From: Acidimicrobiales bacterium
GTDB lineage: Bacteria; Actinomycetota; Acidimicrobiia; Acidimicrobiales; RAAP-2
Assembly: GCA_025351385.1 (NCBI GenBank)
Contig: JANXWA010000018.1
Coordinates: 54,406-118,405 of the forward strand
Direction: 5' to 3'
Length of the DNA: 64,000 nt
Shown here piece after piece: positions 16,756 through 25,028 of this stretch. The notes under the pieces were generated by a model. That model saw nothing but the letters and a program-made list of their open reading frames with translations, was not told where the DNA came from and searched no databases. The translations under genes were made by a program, and so were the position numbers. Every line of letters starts with the position of its first letter. The stretch's first letter is position 1.

Positions 16756-17070
16756 ATGGATCTCGCTCTGAAGGCCATCGCCGAGCCCCGTCGCCGCGAA
16801 ATCCTCCGACTCGTCTGGACGAGCGAGCTGGCGGCGACGGACATCGCCTCGCACTTCGACGACGTGACCCGTTCGGCGATATCCCAGCACCTAGGCGTGC
16901 TGCGCCGCGCGAAGCTCGTGGCCGAGCGTCGCGACGGGAATCGGCGGCTCTACCGGGCGAACCCCGAGGAGCTGGTGGCGCTACGGACGTTCCTCGAGCG
17001 GTACTGGGCCAGCGGACTCGAGCGTCTCCAGGACGCCGCCGAGGCCGCCCAACGGATAAAGGAGATGTGA
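16756..17070 (+). CDS. ArsR-family winged-helix repressor
   Basis: The 104-residue protein is a compact ArsR/SmtB winged helix: LKAIAEPRRREILRLVW (helix 1-2), ATDIASHFDDVTRSAISQHL (helix-turn-helix, about 32-55), LGVLRRAKLVAERRDGNRRLY (wing). No cysteine or histidine metal-site pair is present, so it is of the metal-independent SRPBCC-linked type. It probably represses its own operon through the palindrome just upstream. The AHSA1 gene follows after 1 nt, the usual pairing in which the partner may sense or act on a small molecule. Confidence 0.9.
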   Translation: MDLALKAIAEPRRREILRLVWTSELAATDIASHFDDVTRSAISQHLGVLRRAKLVAERRDGNRRLYRANPEELVALRTFLERYWASGLERLQDAAEAAQRIKEM

Positions 17071-17071
17071 G

Positions 17072-17509
17072 ATGGCTGAGGTGGTGTGTGAGGTTCTGAT
17101 CGACGCCCAACCGTCGACGGTGTTCGAGCTGCTGACCGACCCCGAACTGCAGCGTCGCTGGTTCGGTACCGAGGTCACGCTCGACCCACGTCCCGGCGGC
17201 ATCTACAAGACGCTGGTCGCCGGCACCCATCCGGCATTGGGCGAGTTCATCGAGGTCGTGCCCGACGAACGCGTGGTCTTCTCCTTCGGCTGGGACGAGC
17301 CCGACCACCCGATCCCCGCGGGCTCTACGACGGTCGCGATCACCCTCACGCCCGAGGGGGCCAAGACCCGCGTTCGTCTCGTGCACAGCGGGCTGCCCGA
17401 GGACGCTGTCAGTGACCACACGCAGGGCTGGAACCACTACCTCGAGCGGATGGTCGTCGTCGCGGGCGGCGGCGACGCCGGGCCCGACGTCATGGGGCCG
17501 GGAGAGTAG
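17072..17509 (+). CDS. SRPBCC / AHSA1-type domain protein
   Basis: This is a complete 145-residue SRPBCC (START-like) domain: VVCEVLIDAQPSTVFELLTD at the start, LQRRWFG, then RPGGIYKTLV, EVVPDERVVFSFGWDEPD and HTQGWNHYLERM at the end. The fold has a deep hydrophobic cavity that binds small ligands. Genes of this type follow ArsR repressors in many actinobacteria; the ligand is unknown. It is co-transcribed with the ArsR gene 1 nt upstream. A truncated relative lies at 25029-25295. Confidence 0.9.
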   Translation: MAEVVCEVLIDAQPSTVFELLTDPELQRRWFGTEVTLDPRPGGIYKTLVAGTHPALGEFIEVVPDERVVFSFGWDEPDHPIPAGSTTVAITLTPEGAKTRVRLVHSGLPEDAVSDHTQGWNHYLERMVVVAGGGDAGPDVMGPGE

Positions 17510-17559
17510 GACGTTCCACCAGTCGAGGGACCGATGCAGTGCGAAGAGAAGAGGCAGCG

Positions 17560-18198
17560 ATGAGCTCCGATACGAACACCTGGAAGATGATCCACGCCGA
17601 GAGAGCGAGGGTGGCCGACATGCTCGAGGGACTGACCCCGGAGCAGTGGGCGGCCCCATCACTGGTGAAGGGCTGGAGCGTGCACCTCGCCGCCGCCCAC
17701 ATGATGAAGTCCGGCGAGCAGACCACTCCGATGTTCATGACGGGCATGCTGAAGAGCGGGTTCCGGTTCAACGTGATGATCGACCGCGACGTGCACGAGG
17801 TGGGCAAGCTCGCTTCGCCCGAGATCATCTCGCGCCTTCGCGCCCGGACCACGACGACCAACAAGCCGCCGGCGCCGACGATGGCGATGCTGGGTGAAGT
17901 CGTGGTCCACGGGTACGACATCCGATTCCCCCTGGGGATCACCGACGACTCGGCCGAAGAGGCTCGCCTGGCGTGCCTCGAGATGTTCAAGGCCTCGAAC
18001 TTCCCGATCCCGAGCAAGAAGCGGATCGCCGGTCTGCGACTGAATGCGACCGACTCGACGTGGTCCAGCGGCGCCGGGCCGGAGGTCAATGGCCCGGTCC
18101 AGTCGCTGCTCTTGGCGATGACCGGGCGACCGGCCGGTCTGGCCGCGCTCTCGGGCGAGGGTGTCGCGTTACTGAAGGGTCGTATCGCGGGATCGTAG
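17560..18198 (+). CDS. Maleylpyruvate isomerase-like DinB-fold protein (TIGR03083-type)
   Basis: The 212-residue protein has the helical DinB/mycothiol-dependent isomerase N-terminal domain: HAERARVADMLEGLTPEQWA, the helix with GWSVHLAAAHMM supplying a metal-ligand His, and VVVHGYDIRFPLG with a second His. Family members are often mycothiol-dependent enzymes; the actual reaction here is unknown. ATG 17560 is preceded by an AAGAGG-like site. It follows the ArsR/AHSA1 pair by about 50 nt in the same direction and may belong to the same transcript. Confidence 0.8.
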   Translation: MSSDTNTWKMIHAERARVADMLEGLTPEQWAAPSLVKGWSVHLAAAHMMKSGEQTTPMFMTGMLKSGFRFNVMIDRDVHEVGKLASPEIISRLRARTTTTNKPPAPTMAMLGEVVVHGYDIRFPLGITDDSAEEARLACLEMFKASNFPIPSKKRIAGLRLNATDSTWSSGAGPEVNGPVQSLLLAMTGRPAGLAALSGEGVALLKGRIAGS

Positions 18199-18250
18199 TA
18201 CCGCGGGGCCGTCGCGAGAGCTGACGACCGAAGTCGATGAGGGGAGGACC

Positions 18251-18652
18251 ATGGCGAAGGGCACGATGCAGGACCCGTGGAAGCTGACGACGCCGCCGGG
18301 CTCGTCGGCCTACGAGATGTACCGGGACCTCGACGGCGATCCGCCGGCGCTGGTCTGCGTCGTCGGATCGACGACCCTCAAGTACCACGTGTCGGCGATC
18401 GAGGACCTCCACACCTGGCTAGTCCAGCAGGGGGACTGGGTCGCGCTCGGCGCGGCCGACGAGAACAAGCCGGCGGCCGACGGCACGGTCGAGGCGTGGG
18501 GGCGGGCCCCATCCAACCCGGTGGGTGGGTGGTACGGCCTGCGAAAGGGCTACCGCGGCCGCTTCGGCATGTACCTCCCACCGCTACTAGAAGAGTTGGC
18601 CTTGGCGGAGTTGACTCACGAGGCGCGCAACAATCGGATGCGGGCCATCTGA
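18251..18652 (+). CDS. Conserved DUF6855-like protein
   Basis: This 133-residue soluble protein is strongly conserved in actinobacteria: DPWKLTTPPGSSAYEMYRD, then PPALVCVVGSTTLKYHVSAI, ADGTVEAWGR, NPVGGWYGLRKGYRGRFGMY and THEARNNRMRAI at the end. The GWYGLRKGYRGRFGMYLPPL stretch is nearly invariant in relatives I recall, which suggests a conserved functional site, but no activity is known. It has a good GAGGGGAGGA ribosome binding site before ATG 18251. It lies between the DinB-fold gene and a TetR-type gene. Confidence 0.82.
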   Translation: MAKGTMQDPWKLTTPPGSSAYEMYRDLDGDPPALVCVVGSTTLKYHVSAIEDLHTWLVQQGDWVALGAADENKPAADGTVEAWGRAPSNPVGGWYGLRKGYRGRFGMYLPPLLEELALAELTHEARNNRMRAI

Positions 18653-18825
18653 CGCATTCCTCGGTTGTCGCGCAGCGACGTGAAGCGACGAGTGCGCCAC
18701 GTCGTGAGACTCACGGGGACCCCGCGTCTCCAATCGATCGGCGCGCCAAGTTGAATGCTCTCGTTTCGTCGAGACGGGCCCTCGTTGACTCGACGGTGGT
18801 CGGCCGGGACTATATGGTGTGGGGC

Positions 18826-19455
18826 GTGGAAGCCGTGAGTCCCTTCGCCCGTCAGCACATCATCGAGGTCGCCTCGGAGATGGTGAGGATGACGGGGAGC
18901 AAGGGACTGCAGGTCGCCGAAGTGGCGGAGCGGTCGGGCGTCGACGTGTCAACGGTCGAGGACTTCTTCGACTCGCGAACCCAGTTGGTCGCGGAGGCGC
19001 AGATGTCGAACTACTTCGCACTCGTCGAGCCCCATCACCTGGTGCTGTCGCGCGTCGAGACGGCACTGGCGCACGAGGACCAGTCGGCGTTCTGGTCGGC
19101 GGTCGAGGAGAACGTCGTGTTGGCGTGGTCGTCCGGTCAGCTGGACCAGAAGTGGGGGATCTTGAACCTGCTCCACGACATCTGGTCCGACCCCTTCTCC
19201 CAAAGCCACTTCTGTGAGTTGCTCGACGTGCAGTTCGATCGCTGGATCGCTGTCGTCGATGGTGCCAAGTTGCTGGGCTGGATCGAAGAGGACGTCGACG
19301 CCAAGGCCCTGACCGCCTTCTTCTGGTCCGCGTCCGTCGGCCAGGTGATCACGGCGGGTTCGTCGCTGCTCAACCTGTCGAGCCAGGAGGCCCGCGACTT
19401 CCTCATGAGGGTGGTTCGCGGTCGCAACGAGCAGGGATCCTCGCCTCGCTTGTAG
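18826..19455 (+). CDS. TetR-family transcriptional regulator
   Basis: The 209-residue protein has a TetR N-terminal DNA-binding region (about 5-50: ARQHIIEVASEMVRMTGSKG, LQVAEVAERSGVDVSTVEDFF with the helix-turn-helix) and a helical ligand-binding domain. The start is uncertain: GTG 18826 has a TATGGT hexamer 7 nt upstream, fitting the leaderless pattern, while ATG 18814 overlaps that hexamer. The ligand and targets are unknown, and the divergent or neighbouring genes give no clear clue. Confidence 0.8.
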   Translation: MEAVSPFARQHIIEVASEMVRMTGSKGLQVAEVAERSGVDVSTVEDFFDSRTQLVAEAQMSNYFALVEPHHLVLSRVETALAHEDQSAFWSAVEENVVLAWSSGQLDQKWGILNLLHDIWSDPFSQSHFCELLDVQFDRWIAVVDGAKLLGWIEEDVDAKALTAFFWSASVGQVITAGSSLLNLSSQEARDFLMRVVRGRNEQGSSPRL

Positions 19456-19482
19456 CGGTGGCTCAATCGATCGGTCGCCCGG

Positions 19483-20781
19483 TCAGTCGCCGGAGAGCGC
19501 GAAGGACTCGAGGTCGCGCGCGATCCGAATCACGTGCGCCTCATCGACTCCGCACTCGTCGGCGAACTCGGGCCAACGATTGACTGCGGCCCCCACCTCA
19601 CCGAGGACCGACGTGGCCGCGGGGACCTTGAAACGCTCGGCGACCATCAGGAGGTCGCTGCGACCGATGCCCTCAAACTTGCCGTTCACGGACATCTGGT
19701 GACGCTGGGACCAGGCGCCCTGGGGGTTGTGGGAGTGGATCACGTCGAAGGCCGGCGCCAGCGACCAGTCGCCACTGGCGTCGCAGACGAAGGCGACGTT
19801 CTTCGTGTGGTCGTCGCGATTGACGGCCATGACGTTGAACGCGCATCGACGAAAGGCCTGCTCGAGGGCGTCGCGCCCGAGTCCCAATCGGTCGATCACG
19901 TCGAAGTACTGGGCGTAGCTGTGGGTGTCGGGAACGTTGAAGTCGAGGTGGTCTATGGCGCAGAGGCTCTGGAGGTGTGACTTCGCGCCGTTGGCGCGCC
20001 GATCGAATCGTCGGGTCATGAAGTGGGCCCGTCCGTTCTCCTCGAGGAGCCGACAGGCCGACATCGTGACCCCGGCGGCGCTCGCCATCTGCGAGTAGGC
20101 GAGCTCGACGCGACCGAAGCCCCGCGAGGGGCCGACGCGGTCCAGGTCGTCGACACCGTCGAGCTTGATCAGCCAGTACTCGAAGCCCTCGGGCGCGGCC
20201 AACTGTCCCGAGCGGACTTGACCGGTGACGGGATTGAAGCAGATGACCGCCTTGGCTCTCGCTCCTCCCGCGGACGTACCCACCTGGATTAACTCGGCAA
20301 TCGCGGCGAGCGTGGTGTCGTCACCGGTGAAGTTCCCGCGCAGGGTCGACCGCGCGGCCACGACGAGATCCGCCAGCTGGATGGCCGTCGAGTGCTCGCC
20401 GCGACTCTCCAGGGGCGGCGCGTACTCGAGGGCGCCCATCGCCCGGTCGGATGCGTACGCGAGGCGGTCGAGGGGGGTTATCGAGTCGCTGCCGATGCCC
20501 TCCTCGACCAGCTTGGCGGTGACGAGCGCGTTGCCGAACCGGTCGGGGAGTGAATCGGCGAGCATCGCCGGGAGGCGGGAGTAGGTCCGCTCGGCCAGTT
20601 CGGGGAAGACGAAGACCCCGGCCCGATTGGGCAGGCGCAGCGGGGAGAGCTCGATCCCCGAGCGCCGCCACGCATCGGCGTACTCGAAGGCGTAGTAGCC
20701 GCTCGACGGGTCGAGGGTCACGGCCCCGACGGTCCGCCCCCAGGCTCGGACCTCGATGACGTCGGTCTGGACGTAGGTCAC
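19483..20781 (-). CDS. hipA: HipA-family serine/threonine kinase toxin
   Basis: This 432-residue protein is a full-length HipA toxin. It has the N-terminal subdomain (GRTVGAVTLDPSSGYYAFEY, LPNRAGVFVFPELAERTYSRLPAMLADSLPDRFG split over 20-100), the glycine loop GTSAGGARAKAV, the kinase catalytic loop NRDDHTKN (about 321-328) and the metal-binding LAPAFDVIHS. HipA kinases phosphorylate aminoacyl-tRNA synthetases or other targets and induce dormancy. GTG 20781 overlaps the antitoxin stop codon as GTGA, so translation is coupled. The frame is open further upstream inside hipB, but that part is not HipA-like. Confidence 0.92.
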   Translation of the reverse strand: MTYVQTDVIEVRAWGRTVGAVTLDPSSGYYAFEYADAWRRSGIELSPLRLPNRAGVFVFPELAERTYSRLPAMLADSLPDRFGNALVTAKLVEEGIGSDSITPLDRLAYASDRAMGALEYAPPLESRGEHSTAIQLADLVVAARSTLRGNFTGDDTTLAAIAELIQVGTSAGGARAKAVICFNPVTGQVRSGQLAAPEGFEYWLIKLDGVDDLDRVGPSRGFGRVELAYSQMASAAGVTMSACRLLEENGRAHFMTRRFDRRANGAKSHLQSLCAIDHLDFNVPDTHSYAQYFDVIDRLGLGRDALEQAFRRCAFNVMAVNRDDHTKNVAFVCDASGDWSLAPAFDVIHSHNPQGAWSQRHQMSVNGKFEGIGRSDLLMVAERFKVPAATSVLGEVGAAVNRWPEFADECGVDEAHVIRIARDLESFALSGD

Positions 20782-21128
20782 GGTCGGGGCGAGCGAGGAG
20801 CGCGCCGCGCAGTACGCCGGCTCTCGAGGGACTGTTGCTGGCGGAGCAACTGCATCGGGCTCACCGTCGGGCTCGCCGGTGGACTGAGCGTGTGCACCCA
20901 CGAGTCGATCCCGTAGAGCCTCGTCACCCGAAGGAGAGATCGGACACTCGACCCCTTGCCGTTCTCGAGGTTCTTCACGGCCCCAACGCTGATCTCGGCC
21001 CCTCGAGCCACCTGCTCCTGGGTCAGACGGGACTGGAGTCTTCGCTCACGCAGGGCGTTGCCGATCGACACGAGCTGTTCGCCGGTGGTCTCGCGCATGG
21101 TGGACGTCGACTGGGGGAGGGATGACAT
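20778..21128 (-). CDS. hipB: HipB-type antitoxin, XRE-family repressor
   Basis: The 116-residue protein has an XRE helix-turn-helix at about 20-75: IGNALRERRLQSRLTQEQVA, RGAEISVGAVKNLENGKGSS. A Pro/Arg-rich tail follows (ESRRTARRAPRSPRP). In known hip loci HipB binds HipA, neutralises it and represses the operon. ATG 21128 has an AGG-rich site upstream; ATG 21098 is an alternative. It overlaps hipA by 4 nt. The AT-rich upstream region holds a perfect palindrome suited to a HipB dimer. Confidence 0.9.
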   Translation of the reverse strand: MSSLPQSTSTMRETTGEQLVSIGNALRERRLQSRLTQEQVARGAEISVGAVKNLENGKGSSVRSLLRVTRLYGIDSWVHTLSPPASPTVSPMQLLRQQQSLESRRTARRAPRSPRP

Positions 21129-21213
21129 TCGAGCACCTGCTTCCTAGCGATATTTCCATCTCCATATTAGCGTATTCAAGGTCTCAATTGGAATGAATCA
21201 CCTATTTTTATAG

Positions 21214-21242
21214 CTGTTAAGAGCAATTTCTGGCCTTAACAG
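21214..21242. promoter_or_regulatory. Candidate HipB operator, CTGTTAAG-N13-CTTAACAG
   Basis: A perfect 8-bp inverted repeat, with 21 bp between arm starts, lies 86 bp upstream of hipB in an AT-rich island that contrasts with the GC-rich surroundings. Spacing of two helical turns fits a dimeric XRE repressor. The sequence differs from the E. coli hip operator. Confidence 0.5.
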
Positions 21243-21359
21243 ATTGTTTTATAACTATCTAACCGTACCTTGGGTCGGATGACCGGAACGACAACCATCC
21301 ACACCCTAGGGGGACCGCACTCAAGCGCCCCGGTCGAGGCACTTGGCAGGACCCCCTCA

Positions 21360-21425
21360 CCTGCTTGGTTTCGTACATCGCGGTGTCGGCGAGGGGGATG
21401 AGCTCGTCGACGTTCACGGGTCGAC
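21360..21425 (-). pseudogene. Relic of a GGDEF domain C-terminus
   Basis: About 22 codons on the minus strand read AFRRPVNVDELIPLADTAMY and continue ETKQ. This is the last helix of GGDEF (diguanylate cyclase) domains, usually L...AD.AMY.AK. Upstream in the same frame is a stop (21426-21428), and downstream the reading continues without GGDEF similarity to a stop at 21259. No GGEEF signature is nearby. The rest of the 21129-21611 intergenic stretch holds the hip regulatory region and no other gene that I can see. Confidence 0.55.
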
Positions 21426-21611
21426 GGAAGGCTCAGGGGTGGTTGGCTGTGGGTTGACGAGTCCTCAAGGCGGCCGCCACGACTCGCCCATTGTTGTCGG
21501 CTCTCGAGACCACTGGTCTTCCAGATTTCCTCGAACCTTTCGGTCGGCCCGCGCGTCCTTACCTATGTGCTGCACAATGCTTCCACGCCCCCATCGATAA
21601 GGATCGGCCAC

Positions 21612-22160
21612 GTGAGCGGTTCCGACGGTGCGCACGAGTTGGGGAGGTGGCTCGAGGAGGGTTACGACGGCTCGGTTCGAACCGCGTACCTGATCCTCGG
21701 CAATCGCGCGGACGCGGAGGACGCCGTCCAGGAGGCGTACCTGCGGGCGTGGAAGTTCCGCGACTCGCTGGCGACGACGTCGAGCTTCAAGCCCTGGCTC
21801 TACCGGGTCGTCGTCAACACCTGCAATTCGAAGCTCCGTAAGGAGATTCCGCACCGCGACCGAAGGTCCGGTGACGGCGACCTGGCGACCATCGCCGCGA
21901 TCGATGACCCCATTGGGCGAATTGCCCAGTCGAACGACGTCGCTGAGGCTTTGAAGGACTTGCCGGCGCACTTGCGGATCGTCGTCGTCCTTCGGTACTA
22001 CTCGGATCTCAGCGAGCGCGACATCGCCGTCATCATCGGTCGCCAGCCGGGCACGGTCAAGTCGCGACTCAACGAGGCCCGACGTCGCCTGGCCCTACAT
22101 CCCGCTCTACGTCACGACGAGTCGAGCGATGCAATTTCGAGCAAGGAGACGCCTCAATGA
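21612..22160 (+). CDS. ECF-type RNA polymerase sigma factor
   Basis: The 182-residue protein contains sigma region 2 (TAYLILGNRADAEDAVQEAY, LRAWKF) and region 4 (LPAHLRIVVVLRYYSDLSER, DIAVIIGRQPGTVKSRLNEA), joined by a short linker, with no region 1 or 3. It should direct RNA polymerase to a small stress or envelope regulon. GTG 21612 has AAGGA 8 nt upstream; ATG 21567 would add 15 residues. Its stop overlaps the next ATG as ATGA, so the DUF4349 membrane protein is its translationally coupled partner. Confidence 0.88.
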   Translation: MSGSDGAHELGRWLEEGYDGSVRTAYLILGNRADAEDAVQEAYLRAWKFRDSLATTSSFKPWLYRVVVNTCNSKLRKEIPHRDRRSGDGDLATIAAIDDPIGRIAQSNDVAEALKDLPAHLRIVVVLRYYSDLSERDIAVIIGRQPGTVKSRLNEARRRLALHPALRHDESSDAISSKETPQ

Positions 22161-23245
22161 ACATGATCGATGAAGGGCTGCTGACCGAGGCGTTGCGCGA
22201 CGTGGCCGACTCCTTCGCAGTCTCTCCCGGGGCGACCGAGCGCATCCTGGACGAGGCGGCCAGGGTCACCACCGAATCGCGCGTCTCTCGGAGGCAACGT
22301 CTCTACGCGCACTACGGCCGGGGCCGGTCACTCGCCCTCTCGGCCGCGGTCGGATTGATGGTCGTGGGAATCTCCGTTCCTCTCTTGCTCAGTGAGAGTG
22401 GTCCGTCGTCGTTTGCGGCGCTGGGATCGCGCTCCGGCGTGAAGCAGACCTCCGCGGGGCCGTTCCAGGACGGCTTCACGTCGAATCAAGGTGCGGCCAA
22501 CGGCGTGGTCGTGCACGGGACGGGCGTGACGGTCGCTCGGCCCGGCACGGGCAGTGGTGCCTTGAAGGTCGAAGAGGTCGGCTCGGTCGATCTGTCGGTC
22601 GCCGCGAGTCGATTCCAATCGGCCTTCGACGGCCTCACCGCCTTCGCCGTAGCTGACGGGGGTTTCGTTGCCAGCAGCCAGGAGAACACGGGAAGCAAGG
22701 CGTCGAAGTCCGACTGGTCGGGGTCGATCGTCATCCAGGTTCCCCAGCGCGACTTTGCGAGCCTCGTGAATCAGGTGAAGCGCCTCGGTCTCGCCACCTC
22801 GGTCGTCACGTCGACCACCGACGTGACGAGCCAGTACGTCGATCTGCGTGCGCGCATCACGGCCCTCCAGGCGAGCCGCCAGCAGTATCTGACGATCATG
22901 GCGCGCACGTCGACGATCGGTGGGATCCTGGCGGTGCAGAGCCAATTGGACTCGCTCCAGAGCCGGATCGAGCAACTCCAGGGACAGATGAACCTTCTGA
23001 ACAGCCAGACGACCTACGCCGCGTTGTCGGTGTCGGTCTCGGTGGCCGGTAGCCACCGCAACACCACTCCTCGTCCCGCGTCCGGAATCAACAAGGCCTG
23101 GCACGACAGCGTCGTCGGCTTCGTGGCCGGTTTCGAGTGGCTGATACGCATCGCCGGGCCAATGCTGTTCGCGGTGGTCTTCCTCGCGGCCCTCGGGCTC
23201 CTCGCTCGGTTCGCTTGGCGCGGATCACAGCGTCGCCGGGGTTGA
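22157..23245 (+). CDS. DUF4349 membrane protein, partner of the ECF sigma factor
   Basis: The 362-residue protein has a short cytoplasmic N-terminus (about 1-52) before a membrane helix (SLALSAAVGLMVVGISVPLL), an exported DUF4349 domain (VEEVGSVDLSVAASRFQSAF, GGFVASSQENTG, GSIVIQVPQRDF, TDVTSQYVDLRARI), a coiled-coil (IGGILAVQSQLDSLQSRIEQ) and a second membrane helix near the end. The topology (cytoplasmic N-terminus, coupled to an ECF gene) fits an anti-sigma or membrane sensor role, but no zinc-type anti-sigma motif is seen. It overlaps the sigma gene by 4 nt. Confidence 0.85.
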   Translation: MNMIDEGLLTEALRDVADSFAVSPGATERILDEAARVTTESRVSRRQRLYAHYGRGRSLALSAAVGLMVVGISVPLLLSESGPSSFAALGSRSGVKQTSAGPFQDGFTSNQGAANGVVVHGTGVTVARPGTGSGALKVEEVGSVDLSVAASRFQSAFDGLTAFAVADGGFVASSQENTGSKASKSDWSGSIVIQVPQRDFASLVNQVKRLGLATSVVTSTTDVTSQYVDLRARITALQASRQQYLTIMARTSTIGGILAVQSQLDSLQSRIEQLQGQMNLLNSQTTYAALSVSVSVAGSHRNTTPRPASGINKAWHDSVVGFVAGFEWLIRIAGPMLFAVVFLAALGLLARFAWRGSQRRRG

Positions 23246-23404
23246 GTCGGCGCCCACAGGGTCGGCCGCCTCTGTCTCCACGTAGCCCCACTGGACCTCG
23301 TTCCCGTGGTGGTCACGGCGTCACACCGATTTGGTCAGCGTCGAACGCCGTGACGACTCTACGTCGGGGACCATTCGAATGAGTGATTCTCCAAGAGCCG
23401 GCGG

Positions 23405-24772
23405 TCAGCCGATGCGGATCATCTTCTTGTTCACGAACTCGTCCGCACCGATACGGCCGAGCTCACGACCGGTACCCGATCGCTTGATGCCACCGAAGGG
23501 CAGCTCGGCACCATCGGCGCCCACGAGGTTGACAAACACCATTCCGGCCTCGATTCGATTGGCGACGCGAAGCGCCTGCGCGGGGTCGTTGGTGAACAAA
23601 TACGAACCCAGACCAAAGGGCGTGTCGTTGGCCAGCTCGACCGCCTGGTCTTCGGTGCTGACGCGATGCACGGTAGCGACGGGTCCGAAGAACTCCTCGT
23701 AGTAGGCATCGTTGCCGGGTGCCACGTCGACGAGAACCGCCGGGGAGAAGAAGTTGCCCGTGCGCTCGCCACCTGTGAGCAGCCGCGCGCCCTGAGCGAC
23801 GGCTCTAGTGAGCTGGTCCTCCAGCCCGTCGGCGGCGCCGGTCGAGGAGAGCGGTCCGAGGACCGAGTCGGGCGACGAGGGGTCGCTCGCCTCGGTCGCG
23901 GCCATCGCGGCCGTGAACTTGTCGAGGAACGGCTGGTAGAGCTCATCGATCACGATGAACCGCTTCGCGGCGTTGCAGGACTGGCCACTGTTGTCCAGGC
24001 GACTCGCGACGGCGGCCTCCACGGCTCCGTCGAGGTCGTCGGTGCCGAGCAGGATGAAGGGATCCGAGCCCCCGAGCTCGAGAACGACCTTCTTCAGGTT
24101 GCGTCCGGCGATCTCCGCAACGGCCGCGCCGGCGGCCTCGGAACCGGTGAGCGACACCCCGAGGACCTTCCGATCGGCGATGGCGGTGGCGACTTGATCG
24201 GTCGACGCGTAGATGTTGACGTAGGCGCCCTCAGGGAAGCCCGCGTCGCGGAAGATCTGCTCAATGGCCTCGGCCGACTCGGGGCACTGCGACGCGTGCT
24301 TGAGCAGGATGGTGTTGCCGATTATGAGGTTCGGACCGGCGAAGCGAGCGACCTGGTAGTACGGGAAGTTCCACGGCATGATCCCCAAGAGCACGCCCAA
24401 GGAGTTGCGGCGGATGAAGGCGGTGCCATCGCCGGCGAGCAGTTGGATCGGCTCGTCCTTCATCAAGTCGACGCCGTTGTCGGCGTAGAACTCGTAGATG
24501 GCCGCGCTGAAGTCGATCTCGCCGAGCGCCTGGGCGACGGGCTTGCCCATCTCGCGCACGATGATCTCCGCCAGGTGGTCGCGCCGTTCCGTGTGCAGTT
24601 CGCCGACGCGTCGGACCAGGGCCGATCGCTGCTCGACGGTGGTGGAGTGCGACCATCCGCGGTGGGCGGCGTCGGCCAGCGCGATCTTCGCACCCAGCTG
24701 CTCGTTCGAAATCGAGGGGTAACTCTTCACTGCTTCACCGGTTGCCGGGTTGATCACTGCGTAGGTGCTCAT
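23405..24772 (-). CDS. NAD(P)+-dependent aldehyde dehydrogenase, succinate-semialdehyde type
   Basis: This 455-residue enzyme oxidises an aldehyde to the acid. Motifs are MSTYAVINPATGEAVKSYPS at the N-terminus, MPWNFPYYQVARFAGPNLI, the glutamate site LELGGSDPFIL, and the nucleophile Cys in NSGQSCNAAKRFI; the C-terminal FGGIKRSGTGRELG is typical of the group. Closest in style are GabD1/Sad-like succinate-semialdehyde dehydrogenases of mycobacteria (about 455-460 residues). ATG 24772 follows GGAGAT. No 4-aminobutyrate or 2-oxoglutarate decarboxylase gene is near. The stretches 23246-23404 and 24773-25028 show no gene. Confidence 0.9.
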   Translation of the reverse strand: MSTYAVINPATGEAVKSYPSISNEQLGAKIALADAAHRGWSHSTTVEQRSALVRRVGELHTERRDHLAEIIVREMGKPVAQALGEIDFSAAIYEFYADNGVDLMKDEPIQLLAGDGTAFIRRNSLGVLLGIMPWNFPYYQVARFAGPNLIIGNTILLKHASQCPESAEAIEQIFRDAGFPEGAYVNIYASTDQVATAIADRKVLGVSLTGSEAAGAAVAEIAGRNLKKVVLELGGSDPFILLGTDDLDGAVEAAVASRLDNSGQSCNAAKRFIVIDELYQPFLDKFTAAMAATEASDPSSPDSVLGPLSSTGAADGLEDQLTRAVAQGARLLTGGERTGNFFSPAVLVDVAPGNDAYYEEFFGPVATVHRVSTEDQAVELANDTPFGLGSYLFTNDPAQALRVANRIEAGMVFVNLVGADGAELPFGGIKRSGTGRELGRIGADEFVNKKMIRIG

Positions 24773-25028
24773 GATGCGTCTATCTCCAGTGTGCATCGCG
24801 ATTCCACACCTGGACAGGTGCGTTGCCATGCACGTCGGAGCCAAATCTAGTCCAGTTTCAATGCGATGGTCCCAGGACGTTTCCAGCGTCCTCGTTATCG
24901 GCGCCGGATTGCTGGCCGCTCGGACGAAGGACGTTGACGGCCGCACGATCAGAGTGGAGCAGCAGCCTGTCGACGCCTAGAACGTGGCGCGTACGGTCCC
25001 GGGAGGTTGACAGGTGGTGGAGGTGACG

